The notes below the pieces were generated by a model. It was not told the DNA's origin, made no database searches, and worked only from the letters and a program-made list of their open reading frames with translations. This document shows, piece by piece, positions 1-12,900 of a stretch of 64,000 bases of DNA (position 1 is the first letter of the stretch; every line of letters starts with the position of its first letter). Origin of the DNA: Anas platyrhynchos (taxonomy: Eukaryota > Chordata > Aves > Anseriformes > Anatidae); the NCBI RefSeq assembly GCF_047663525.1, contig NC_092590.1, forward strand, positions 17,916,001 through 17,980,000, read 5' to 3'. Position numbers and translations under genes: made by a program.

Positions 1-2700
1 ACTGCAGATTTATACCACCCAAATTCCTCAGTGGAGAAACATGATCGTTTCTGAGCTCTCGATTAAAGCATGACTGCCGATAAAGCTCATGATTGCTGTC
101 ACTGAGGATACTGGTGACCTGGGACTTCTGTACAAGTCCTGTGTAAGTCCTTCAGCACTGTCCCTTTGGGCAGGCCCATGCCTACCACCGAAGATCAAGC
201 TCTCCTTCTAAAGCTCTTAAGATTTGTTCCACAGCTGTTTGTTGCCTTTTTTTTTTTTCCCTCCAACATTTCACTTTCTTACTTTCTTTTTAATCTTGTC
301 ATATATGGATTTTATTTATTTTTTTTAGATTGTAGATTTTTTTAAAGCTTTTATTATGTACACACAGCATGTGCTGAGAGGAATAATGCATTATTTTGAG
401 CCAAACTCTCTTAACTAAACTCTTCTGGATGTCGTTGGTTCCTATCTTTTCTCTAGCATTCTACCAGGGTTGAGAACCAAAGAGATACAGCGAGTGCCAT
501 ACTTCAGAGCTACAAGGTTGTGAGATGAAAAAGGCTGATACTTTGGAGAAAAAAACAAACAGGATTTCCCATGCAAAGCCTGCTTGAGGATGGAGGTGAA
601 TGCGGCAAGAAGCGAATTCCTGATTCCAGCAGCAGTTTGGAGCTGCATCCACCTTGTTGCGCCCCATAGACCCCAAACACGTACTGAGAGCACCTCACCT
701 CGGATATATCCATCCTTAGCATATTGTCGCGCCTCTGACTCTGATCATGAGAAGGGCTCAGCATCAAGCATAGCTTCTTTCGGGACAAATATCCCAAACC
801 AGAGCTCTCTCTGGAAATTTTCCTACATGGGGATTCTATCACAGATTTGGGACACCATGTCCCATGTACGTTTTTGCAAAATCCCTGCAAACAATCGTGC
901 AATACGTGCTTCTGTGTGCACAGCACTGAAGGGGATACGTGAAGGGCAACATGCTCAATACATGGCATTATTTAGGGGGAGGATTCATCTAGCACTCAAC
1001 ACTCTTCTTCTAAACAGCAGGATTTCTGCTTTAGAGTCACCTTCCAAAAACTAACTGTGGCTCCGCTTCCTACCTCAAAACCAAACTGCATTCCCACTGT
1101 ATTTGCTCCATCTCAGTCAAAAAGCAGAGATCAGTGTTAGTTAGGGATTAAACACAACTCCGACAAAAAAAGTAATTAGCATTGGCTAATTAATCAGACA
1201 TCCTGCATGAGTGGATTCTCTAAACCAACGGCAAGGACAGCCCATGGGAAAGCAGTGCCCAGTGTGCATGCCTTACTCCCAGAAATTTGGGTGAAGAGTG
1301 AATTCTCATCTCTCTCCCCTGAAGAAAACAAAACAACAAAAAAAAAGTAACACGGAAAGTCATAAAATAAGAATAACTTTATTCCACTTCAGCTGTTCAA
1401 ACCAAAATGAAAAACATTTCAAATTTGTTTGTTTTTTTTTTTTTTTTTTGTGCATTTCTCAAAAACTGCTGTATATGGAAAGAACTACCAACAGTTTCTC
1501 CCAAATTTTCATTTTTGATTAAATCTCTTTTTGATGCGCTCAAGGATGAAACGTATCAAGTCAAGGAAATAACTGTGTGAGCAATTTCCAAGAATAATCA
1601 AGATTTACAATGACCTTTTACTCTAGGCAAGCAAAGGCATGCGGTATGATGGATACAGAAAAAAAATTACTGAGAAACAAGAAAATTTGCATCTCGTACC
1701 AGCAGCAGCAAAGGGGGCACTGAAATGTGCTCGCTTTACACAGAGGGCTGCAGTGCCATGTCATCACAGATAAATGAAGGGCTTGTATTAAAAATGCATA
1801 ATTTAATCAAGAGGAAAAACTACTAATCAGATGGAAATATGCAGACCTGATATTGATTTTTTAATATTAGTGTTATTAAATCCTGCTATAATTTCTTACA
1901 GAATCACCCAAATGTAAATTAATATAAGGAGAAACAGTTAACCAAATTACAGGCGCAGATCAAACATTCCTGCTCGTTCACGAGCGTCCCACCGACTTGT
2001 GGTATTAGCAGTGGCATAAAAGGCTTAGTATGAAATACGACGGGCACTGATCAAATGGTTTCCCCCCACTCAGAGCAGCTCAAAACCAGCCCTGATGCAG
2101 ATCTTGGCATGACCCAGGCCGTGGCCACGGGGCTGCCAGCTCTGCTCAAGCCAGCCCACGCCACCAGGACCAGGAACTCACTCGCTGCACATAACGAGCT
2201 TCCAGAATTAATACCTGCCCTCAGAAACCAGGTGGGCCAAGCAGCTGTGCAGAAAGGGACCGCCACTTGCCAAGCGAAACAGCCCCGTGGGGTTAACGCT
2301 AGGAAAAGACCCCAAGTCCCTGCTCTCATTTGAGCCTTTCTGATGTGGCAAACCTCAGCGGAGTGAGATGTGCTTGCCTTGAAACTCTGCCAAGGAACTC
2401 GAGTCTCACATTACAGAGAAGCCTGTTTCAGTCTGCTCGAATTACAGCAAGAAAGTAACTCCGTAGCACCATTCTTCCAGAAAACGAAGAATTATTAATA
2501 TTGACTCAGGTTATAACAGTGCCCGGAGGCCCTGGCCCCACTGTTTCAAGCAGCATAGAAACACCAAAAAAAAAATACGTGTATTCCTTTTTTTTTTTCC
2601 CCTTGTCAATTAGAGCACAATCGCTGTAGAGCAGATACTATTTGCTTCCATTTGTACAGCACCTTGTGCCACACGGTCCTCATCTTTCAGGCAAATCTGA

Positions 2701-2726
2701 ACACACACCACACACGCACACACACA
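2701..2726. repeat. (CA)n microsatellite, imperfect
   Basis: An alternating AC run with interruptions (ACCA, ACGC). It is short and is ordinary intergenic simple sequence. Confidence 0.8.
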
Positions 2727-5700
2727 GAGGATCAAAACAGGTACCAAGCATTTAGCATTAACGCTGATTCCTACCGACCCTTTATGTGATATTCACGTAC
2801 AAGAGAAAAAGAAGCTGTGCAGCAGGGAAGCAAGAGGAATTAAACAGCACATGTGGCTGGTAACGTACAAAATTGCTCATTTTGCAAAAAGAGCTGGCCA
2901 CTCTTTTAGACAAAAAGCTGATGTCACTCACACTCCCTACTTCTTTTTCGTTTTATGGTATTTAAGGGTGTTTGTGGCGCTGCTCACACGAGGAGATAAA
3001 TAAAGCCAAGCCAGATTCCCCCTGCCTCCTTTCTCTCCCCGTTTTCAGCAGCCAGTGCCTCCCACTGATTGCACGTCCCGCACGAGCGTCGCACCACAGC
3101 ACCACGCGTGCAGCCAGTGGCAGCAGCAGAGAACGGCCAGGGAGCTGCTGCTGTTCTAGCCTCCCTGCTGTGTTACACCAGCGTTAATGAGGAGTAAATA
3201 ATCATAGAATAATATATAATGATAATGAGTCAGCTTTCTGCAGTTTATAGCAAGGTATTCAATACTCGCTGCAGTCACTGGCGGCACAGAGTAGGTTTCC
3301 AGAGGCCCCTACCCGACAAACATTGCAATCCTGCAAACTCCATGTTCTGGAAGAGCGGCTGAATGGTAAACACTTCAAAGCACCCATCCTGCTGAGCATC
3401 AGGATTAGGAACTCCTTTGCAGATGGCAGATGAATGAAGCTGGAGCGAACGCTCGCCCTCATGGGTTGCAGCCTGTCTCATGCAGCGTGTGCCTGTGCCT
3501 GACAGCACCTTTCTAACCGGAGAAATCCTGCAGCAGAGCCCTGCTGGTTTGCAACGTGGGTTTGGGAGTTAGCAGATGCAGAAAAATCCTCAGTATTTTG
3601 TGGGTGCCCTGGCTGAAAGGGTTGTAAACCAAGGCACTGCATGTGCCCTGCACTTCTTACCCAGGACCCACTTCTGCTTCCTACCACAGCAGCCAAAAAT
3701 CAAAAAGAGAAACCCAAATACCTCTAAAAGCAAGTTTCCCCCAGTCCTCAGGGAAATCCCCCACGTTTAGGAAAAGCAACCAGAGCACAGTGCCGTAACC
3801 AGACCCAGCAGCGTGGCAGCAGGGAGGGTTACAGGTCTACACTGCTCGCGTCAGACCCCTGCCAAGCATCAACAAACCCCCAAATGACCTTCCCGCTATC
3901 GAGCGGTGCCTTCATCACACTGTAAACATCTCTGGGACTAATCGAGATGTTAGGCAGAGTTACTCCTTGCTGATTTGGGCCTGAGAGCACAGGGCACTTC
4001 CCAGGCTAACAAGCACGGTCCCAGACTGCCTCTCCTGTCTGTGACAAAGAGCTGGCACAGCTACCTTTGGATTTGAGGACTTCTGCTGTCCTCACCCTCC
4101 TCATCGTGCAACTGAGAGAGAACTTGAGGAGCTGGGAGGTGGAGGCACCCAGACAGACTGACGGCAGCGTGGACAGGCCTCTGCCCCTCTTGGATGCTAT
4201 TGGCTTGGATGAACGCTGTTCAGGATGATCTCCAGAGACGTGGAGAAGCTAAAGCCATAGCATTGCCTGAAACTCACAAAAGGCCAAAGCACTGGTATCA
4301 CCATCCTGTTTCCAGTGCCTTTTTGATGTCCCCTTTATTCTATGGCAGCTGTTACAGTTAACCAGGAATTGAAAACGTGGAAGGAATATGCAAGAACAAA
4401 TCAAGAAGACAGTTCTTTAACTCCTTGAAGGTTTGGGGAACAAAACACTGGGAATAAGTATTAGCAATTGAATTCCACTTCATTAGAGGGCAAACCATTT
4501 CTGAAAGAAGAAATTCTCATCAAGACAGAAGTACAACAGTTGAGCAACAGGTCTGGAAGGGAAAAAAAAATGACGGGGCTTTCTGCTTAAAGCTTTACAG
4601 CAGTCTTCTCTGGCGCTTTATTGGCCTCTAGTGGAAAACAGGAGCTATGTCTCGTGATCGCAGAACTTCATTTACAGAGCACAGGGGAAAAAATACCACT
4701 CCCCATACGGAGTTTGTATATATACTTGATGGAGGAATCAATGCAAGCAACTAAAAAGGACAGCCAGTCTGCCTAGCTACACACAGGCTTGGTATTGCAA
4801 ACATTCAGGGAAGACATTGAGTTAAACATTAGTTCTTTTCTACGTGTGTGACTTCCCATTTAGGCGTGCTTTTTAACTGCCTGCCATAATAGAGTCAAAT
4901 ACAATTTCACCTGCAGAGGCACTACAGTTGGCAATGTTTGTGCTGGAAACGGAGCCACTGAATGTGCTGTGCTGAAATTTAACTCTTCTGGCACTCTGAG
5001 CGCAGCAGCTTGGCTATGGATTAGACCCTGAAACAGGGAGTTCAGCCACTGTCTTCAGTAAACACGGGCTCTCAGGATGAAAACATGCCTGTATAGAGCA
5101 GACTGATTGTGATAACAGTGCTACCTAGGTATAAATTTGGTGAATCGAAACCCATTGCTCTGGTTTCTATGGATATAAACAAGAAGACAAGTCTCCTTGA
5201 TCAATTAAAAACACCGGTAATAACCCAAAGACAGCAATAAGCAGGATCACAGGCACGAACCTCTGGAAAGGTGTCAGTAGAGGGCGGGCAGTGGGCTCAG
5301 TACAGAGACCTGAATAACACAAAAGACCAAGTCATCTGTTGGAGCAAGCACAGAGCTCTCAAAACCAGAACCAGCTATAAAGCAAACACTGCCCCTGGCA
5401 GAACTGTGCACACCAGAAATAAACAGCTACCTCCTGAGCAGAGAAGGAATGCAGCTTGCTGCTGTGTGCCAACCTCCTTCGGCTGAGTACAAACTTGTGT
5501 GCATGCTGCCAGCAGCTCCGGGGGCTTGGTTTCCCCCTCCAAAGCTCACCTTCCAGAGCCCAGGGCTGTGGCGAAATGACCACACAGACACCAGGGTTTC
5601 TTCAGATGGCAGGAGCAAACCGTGCTCAGCACCAGCCCCGCTGCTTGGCCACCATTCGGTAGAGGCACAGCCCTGCCTGCAGCTCGAGGGATGCACCTTT

Positions 5701-6494
5701 GACTGATTCCTCACACAAGCAGCACGTTCGGGAGCCCAGGTATGCAGGAGAAGGGCAGGTAGCAATGGGTACTGTCAAAACTAGGACAAACTTGCTAAAA
5801 CATCACAGCTTAAGAACAACATTTCCTATATATTTTGGTTGGTTTTTGCTTGTGTCCCTTTGCTTGTCTCCAGCACCCATTTCACCACCCTTTATGCTAG
5901 CCAGGGGTATAGGGGCACACCACTAGAAGCTTCTTTGGAGGCCAAGCTACCAAAACCAAACCAAACCCTATGCTAAAACAGCACGGTACGCATCCAGAGT
6001 GAGATTATGTGAACCACCTAGCAAGTCTGAAGACATATTTCTGAAAGCCAAGCTCAGTCTTCTGACTTGCTTGTTCTGAGCGAATCATTTGCATTCCCCA
6101 TTTACCTTCAAGGAGAGGGAGGAAGAGACATCCACCAACCACCAAAAGCCATATTCTTGATATTTTTTGCCAGTTCAGAAGTGTTCATACCGCTCACACC
6201 CTGCATGAATGTGAGGGAGAGAGGGAAACGTAACCAGCAGCAGGGAAACTCTAAGCAGTAAATACCAGGCTACATCTTGCTCAAGTTCCCTTGGCTCTGG
6301 GCTGGTCCAAGTGCCTTTTTCCCACATCATTTAATAGGAAGTAACCTAAAGCAACCTGATTTTCATGCCATAAGTTTGAAATAATCAGGCATGGGACTTC
6401 AAGCTTTTGAATCCTCCAGGCTGGCTGAACTCCTCTCTGTAAATCCGATAAATTAGTTAAATTAGTTATATTATGTTCATTTCCTTTATGAGAG

Positions 6495-6565
6495 GGGAAA
6501 AAAAAAAAAAAAAAAAAGAGAGAGAGAGAGAGAGAGAAAGAAAAGAAGAAAGAGAAAGAAAGAAA
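6495..6565. repeat. Poly-A followed by (GA)n purine tract
   Basis: About 20 A residues run straight into about 11 GA units and then a degenerate GAAA-rich stretch. The plus strand is purine-only for roughly 70 nt. This tract explains the serine/phenylalanine-rich frames seen on the minus strand here. Confidence 0.9.
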
Positions 6566-9500
6566 CAATCCATTTGAGCTGGAAAAGTCTTCTCCCTGCC
6601 TCTTGCACAGACTGGGATCTCAGGAAAAGCCCTAGAAAGCAGGTATGATGGCAGCAGGACCAGCAGGTGGTGGAGCTTCACCAGGCTGAGGCAGCACTAG
6701 AGGTTGTTGCAGCACAGGAAAGCTTTCCCTCGTGCCCAGAGAGACAGATGGAGAGTTTTCCATACCTTGCCCTTTGGCTTTCTTTGCACACAAAATATAA
6801 CTCACTCCACAGTTAATTTCTCAGGCTGCAAACTATTTGGCCCTGGTTTGATGTATATTTTTTCAGTTAAGCATATGTGTGTGTGTGGATAATACCCTGC
6901 TCAGAACAGAAAAGGGGAAAAAAAATCACACGATCCTTAACAGACGAGTTTAAACTGCTTATCTGCAGAGGAGTAAGTCTTATTTTAGTAACAGCTGAAT
7001 CACATAAGAAAGCAGTCACAGTTGTACACCAGCAGACCCCAGAGCAGCGTAACTAATTTGCTTCCTCCAGGAGAGAAGAATCCTCATACCTTGAGGTACT
7101 GAAAATACACAAGGGACTGGCATGGTAAAACCAATCCTGAGCTGCCAAAGGCATGCAATAAATGTAATAACCTCTTCTGTCACCGCCAGACAATGTAGAT
7201 GGAGCTCTGGCTACGAGCCTTTGCACCCACCACATCTCAAAGCACAAAGGAGCACAAAAGCTCGGAGTTGGCTCAGTAATACCAGAGCATCGGTTTTGTG
7301 AATCACGGCACACTGCGTGCAAGTCATGCATGTTCTGTGCCAGTGACCAAGCTACAACATCACCACCAGGAGGAACTCCTCTCAGGGCTAGGATTTACCA
7401 GGCGAATGTGCTGCCCTCTTGAACGTGAAAAGGGGTCAGGGTGAGCAGTCAAGGTAGTTGGTCACTGCCCTGTCCAAGGCACAAGGGGGTCTCAATATAA
7501 CCTTAAAACACTGCCCTACTACCTGTGCAGTGCTGCTCAAGGTGTGTTACTGCTAAAAAGGGGCATGATTTCCCTTGATGGCCATAGAAGCATTCCAGGT
7601 GGTTCACGCATACACTGGTTTGTGTTTTGTTGTTGCCTGCTTTTGCATTAAGATAAAAAAATAAGTTGATTTTTCCTACATGCAGAGAAATTCACCTTCG
7701 TTTCTCCTGTTACACCCTACAAATCACCCACTTTACCTGTTTATCACGTCTTAACATTGAAGCACATCTGTGATCACTGGGGGAACTGGAAAACCCCTGA
7801 GCAGAACTGAACCACTGCTTCCCCTTGCTCCTCTCCCCCCAGAAGAGCCAATACAGGGATAAAATGCAGACTCATTGCTTCCTAAAATTGAATACTGGGT
7901 CAATGTGTAAAGGTTACTGGAACTGCCCTCCTGTGAAATTATGAAGGAATCTGACTGACATACGAAGGGCTGACGTAAGTTCTGCTTCTTTCAAGTAAAG
8001 ACAGGTAAAAGAAAAAGGTGTATTAAGGATCTTCCTGCTTATCAAAACACAGTATGCTGTATAAGTGCTCAGTGCTTTGTTTCTGTCCAAGGCATTGATT
8101 TAATTAAAAAGAAAATGCCACGGAGCGTTCTAAATGAAGGCTTCTCCACTCCAACTTAAACACTGTGGCAAAGAAAAGCAGTAACAATTCCTTATGTCAG
8201 ACCACAGGCACAGGAGAGCACGACCCTGACTGAATGCTCAAGGTGAGGGGAGAGAGTGCCGAGCTCCATTTCCTCGGGGAATCCACAAAGCAACCTGAGC
8301 AGCAGCTCACCAGGACGAAGCAGTTTCAGGCCCTCTGTGCAAACGCAGCACCATCACCATCCTGCTCCCGCTTGGCACAGCACAGCACTATGTGCATGCG
8401 TACCCAGGCACGCAGAAGGGCAGCGCACAGCCCTAGCAATGGGAAGGGTGTCTTAATCAAAGGGGGTCTTAATTGAAAGCCCGATTCTCCATTGCTCTAA
8501 TTGTAAGTGTGAGCTGGAATTGAGACAGGGCTTCATGAACCACTGCCGTCAACAAGGCACTTGCTGGCACCCAGCGATGCCTGAGCATGGCTGAAGGGAA
8601 TGCTATAAGGGGAGTTTATAAAACCTTTCAGGACTGGCAAACCCCTCTTGCTCTCCTCTCTGTAGCACTGTATACCTTAGTATACTGTCATTCTCAGCAC
8701 AGGTCGCTGTTGCTCAGGGATGCGTTTATTCTCACCCTCCCACCTTTGATTTTATTCCTTCGTTGCCAAAATAATTTTAAGATTTAAATGCCAGACAACT
8801 CTACAACACTTAGCTTATAAAAAAGTGAGTTCAGCTGAGGCAAAGGTACCTAAAAATAACAAAACCCCACACTAAGTACCCAGCACTGTGCATGGCATAC
8901 TTGAGCCCAACTGGGATTTTAAATGATTCCTAGAGAGACCTACTTTTATCACCAACAGTAAAGGTTTTTGAGAAAATGAGCTAGTTGCTGTGGAATTAAT
9001 AATAGATCTATGCAGATTGATATTCCCAGGAGATAAAGGAGAAAAAATACTAAAATCTGATGCTCCTGGCAAATGAAAAACTAATGGACCGTATTTTCCC
9101 CAAGGGATGGGAGGTACTTCCATTTTATTTCGCACTGATGACTATGCCAGATCTGCTGTAACAGGTAACACAGAGGGAGCGCCATCTCCAGCTGAATGGA
9201 AACACCTTGGAAATTTCACAGAGAAGGCAGAGGGGAGCGCAAGGCATCAAACACCAAAACTCAAGAGCACCGAATGATGGTGACAGTGCAGCAGAGTTTG
9301 GCTCTGTTTAGGATTTACCTCAACTGTACAAGATTCCTACAGCATCACCAAGCTGGACTTCCTGTATACCTGTGGCAGGAAGAGCAGTGATTGGCACTGG
9401 GACCAAAACCATGGTCAGTCAGGAACCCTGTTTTCCAAAGCCAATCTGTATTGGCATATTTCAGTTCCAAACTCCTTTTAGAAGAAGTTTCAACACCACC

Positions 9501-9679
9501 GATGGAAGTTAGATTTCACTGGGGACATCCTTGAAAGCACTCAGTGCAACTCCCTCCATACATATTTACAAATCAAACTCCTCAGCTTCATGCAATTACC
9601 CGAGTTTTCAACGTTGCACCAACTACCATAAAATTCATTCTTAAATGATTTAGAAAGGCAGAGGAATCAAAACTGATTT

Positions 9680-9921
9680 GTATTATTTAACATTTATTGA
9701 TACAAAACAGAAAAATAATTTGTGGCCATCTATTTACAATTTACACTGGAGGAAGATCTCTTAAGATCAATGAACTCTGTGCTTCCATACAGGCGTATTT
9801 CCAGTTGGGTGGTAGTTAACAGTGTTCTTCAGAACTCGCTCTCATTAGATGATCTTCAGCTTGCAGGTGAACTTACGGGGAAGAGGGATTGGGCTCCAAC
9901 AAGGTGCTTGTTACAACTGGT
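9680..9921 (-). other. Possible orphan 3'-terminal exon (minus strand)
   Basis: On the minus strand a good pyrimidine tract and CAG acceptor end at 9922. They are followed by about 220 nt without a long reading frame, then an AATAAA signal (TTTATT on plus at 9693-9698). This looks like a terminal exon of a minus-strand transcript. It could be an alternative CENPC end, a non-coding RNA or chance. A good donor-like CCC|GTAAGT also lies inside it, so an internal exon is possible. No coding potential supports it. Confidence 0.25.
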
Positions 9922-12900
9922 CTGAAATGCAAAAAGAATAGAAATCAGTTCATCCAGCTGAATGCAATATTCAGTTAAAAACCACCCCAAAACCTCTGCG
10001 CCATAATACTAGACTGTAACTACTCCGTAAAGTGGAATGACTGCAAATCGTGTTCAAAGCAACCACGTACTCCAGTGGCAAATCAATACAAGTATCAGAA
10101 TCATTTCAATTATGATTTTCAAAAGGGCACATTAGCCTAATTTAACTAAACAAGGTCCTCTAACAATTGTGTTCCTCTGTACAAAGGTTGGAGTTGTCAA
10201 AGCCACACTCGGCTGCAACAATGACGCTTGTTCTACAGATTTGTTTTATGCTACCAACGTTACAAAACGCTGCATTTTGTGCAGGACCAAGAGGCCTAGT
10301 AGTAAAAATACAAGCAAGTTTCATGCTATTTTTATAAAAACCTTGTGTGTATTTCAATTAGTTTCTGCTAGTATTTAGGCAAACAGTCCACAGCCCACCA
10401 TTTACAGCCCCAAGGCCACACAGAGCTGCTGACAGCAGGGAGGAATCCACGAATTAAGGCTGTTGCTAACTGAGTGCCAAGTCTGACACAACTCCCCGCC
10501 AAGTGACGCTGTAAGCTGCTCTCTCCTCTCCTGACCAGGTAGGTGGTAGCAGCAGACTCAGGGCTTTGGAACAGCAGGTAGCTTACAACACTATAACCAT
10601 CGTCCTCTACCAGGCAGGACAGAGATATGCCGAAAGTTATGACTGATGAAGAGGACTCAACAGTTGATCAAGCAGAACCAGAGGGATGCAAATAAACTCC
10701 CTTCCCCCTTAAATGAACTTTCATCTCCTGCTCTCTTCTATATCCCTTGACCTCTCTGTGGCAGCCAGCAACAAGAACCAGGCTGCCAGGTGTGCACACA
10801 AGTGCTCACAGGTGTACCTTGTACCTATGCTGGTGATCCTGAAGAGCCACAACAGTCTTCTACCTTAGTCCAGGCTCCCCCTCAGACCCCACATAAGTCT
10901 CAGCAGCCAGGAAGATGCCTTTCCCCTGGCATTCACCAGAAAAGCCAGGCAGCAGCGGGGCACGAGAGGGCACGTGTGCGCTCATGCCAGATCTCCGTGC
11001 CAAAACCGGCCGGTGCCAAATGGCATCGCCCCTGGCGACAGGAATGAAGATGTAAGAGCAGGTGAATGCCTGGACGAAGCTGCCAATGCAAAATCAGGGC
11101 ATGGCACAGTGCCTAGGTGATGGCCGAGTCACAGCCAGATTTTGCTAAGGCAAAAGGTCAGCAGCATGATGAAGTAGTGCTGCAAGAGGTGCCAGAAGCA
11201 CACCCTGACACTCTGTTGAGTGTGGCCAGGTAGAATGGCATCGGAAAGGATTCTTTTGGCACTGCAGAGCCAGCCTCAACACAGGGATGAGGCTCAAGGA
11301 CAACCACATGAGCCCAAAATGGCAGACAATGGTAAGAAACACCCTGCCAGTGACAGCCTAAACTGACCTTTCTTGGGATTAAAACTACACAGGCCTTTAA
11401 AAGAACAGAGGCCAAAGGAAGCTTTGCATCACTTCTCTAAGCAAGAAATTCGGGAGCTTTGCCAGGCCTTGTACAAAGCTTGAAGGAGAGGTAGCAGAGG
11501 AACTTTCAGGCACAAGAACACTCCTGAAATAATTCAAATACCTGGAACTAAGTTAAACAACTGCTACAGTCATTGTAAGCACCACTAAGACAAAAAAAAA
11601 AAAAAAAAGAAAAAAGAAATTTGTAGAGAGCACTACATTTAAAAAAAATAATCCTTTAGAAACTGCTATAGGCTGAAAGATAAAAAAAAAAATGAAGGAA
11701 GAGAACATTCAAACTTGATGCAGTGCACCACACTGGCAAGTACATGCATATGAGGTTCTGTTAAAAAAATAAAATTATGATCAACAGGGGTCATACATGG
11801 AGACCCTTTCTTTGTAATTTCCAAAATAATTCCAATTCCAGAAGAGGGCGGGGGGGACTGGATATTTAAGCAAGTTCTTAGTCCATGCATGCATCCAGTT
11901 CGTTAAAAATGGTTTTGTACTTTATCAGCATACATAGTTCCTGGGAGATGGGCAAGGACAGGTAGAAGTGTGAGGCACACACCTCATTTACAACCCTTAG
12001 CATCTTGCCAGAGATGAGCATTGCAGCAAAACAAATACAAGCTTAAAACACCCTTCAGAAAAGGAGCTAAATTATTTTCAGTACAAACAGTATTGCTATT
12101 ATAATTCCCCCCCCCTTTTTTCCATCAAGAAACACAAGTATGTCATGCAGCGTGGGTGTAGGATGTAAGCAACAGAAGCCATTTCATGACAAGGTAATGA
12201 TTTCTGTGAACTTAAGTGGGGTTAGCAACCAAACAGAACGAAGCTATTCCAAATTCTGATGAGATAATCCACTCAAAGTAATTTGTTTGAAAGGTTAAAC
12301 AGGAAGCTAAGATGGGACTCGGTGCACCACAAAATGAAGAGGCAAAAACCCTGCGCATTCAGCGCTGCTTTGTCTTCAAAACATAGTCAGTTTTTTTTTT
12401 CACCAGCTAAAATGCTGCCCAAGTCTGGCAGCATTTTAATTTCTTCCTGCAGCAACCCCTGTATTTAAGTTACCTTAAGAGTAAGCTTAAGCTTAGTTGC
12501 TTAAAAAGCAAACGTCTGCTTCTAACATGAAGAAAATCAGCCATACTAAAAGTCAGAGAGCTTTTGCTGGATGCAGAAAGGCCGCTGCAATTATCACTTA
12601 ATTGTCCTTCATGGGCCAATACCAGGAGTCTCATACTCTCCCTTAAGGTTGATCCCTCCTTCAGCACTTTTTCTTAACTGGCTACTTAATTAGTCTTCCT
12701 TCCCGGGCTTAATTGTAAATTTGTTTTGATTAATTAGCCTCAGAGCTGACTTGGCACTTACTGAAATACAAGAGAAGTGCTTAGTTTCTTCAGCTTATAG
12801 CCTACTGTATCCTAGGGGAACCCCTGCTTTGTCAGCAATAAAATTTCAAGTTCAGATTGTGGGGAAAAAAAATCATAATTAACTTTTATTTCTTTTAATT

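Larger units (their letters stand above)
1..9679. other. Intergenic, no gene recognised
   Basis: Nothing here reads as a conserved protein. The open frames present (for example 584-1054 plus and 2055-2333 plus) are low complexity or mirrored on both strands and have no family signature. Visible content is A/T tracts (T run at 1431-1449), a CA microsatellite near 2.7 kb and an A/GA tract near 6.5 kb. GC-rich patches at 2.06-2.33 kb and 4.06-4.26 kb may be old repeats, but I could not assign them. Confidence 0.6.

Noticed and set aside
584-1054. 156-residue plus-strand open frame, with a similar-length frame on the opposite strand
   Set aside because: Composition is not protein-like, there is no recognisable family and no splice or promoter context. 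Overlapping frames on both strands suggest chance in a stop-poor patch.
2051-2333. Mirror open frames of 92 codons on both strands
   Set aside because: Perfectly overlapping frames on both strands in a GC-rich patch, without homology that I recognise.
5427-5765. 112-codon minus-strand frame
   Set aside because: Overlaps several plus-strand frames in a GC-rich patch, is low in recognisable motifs and has no gene context.
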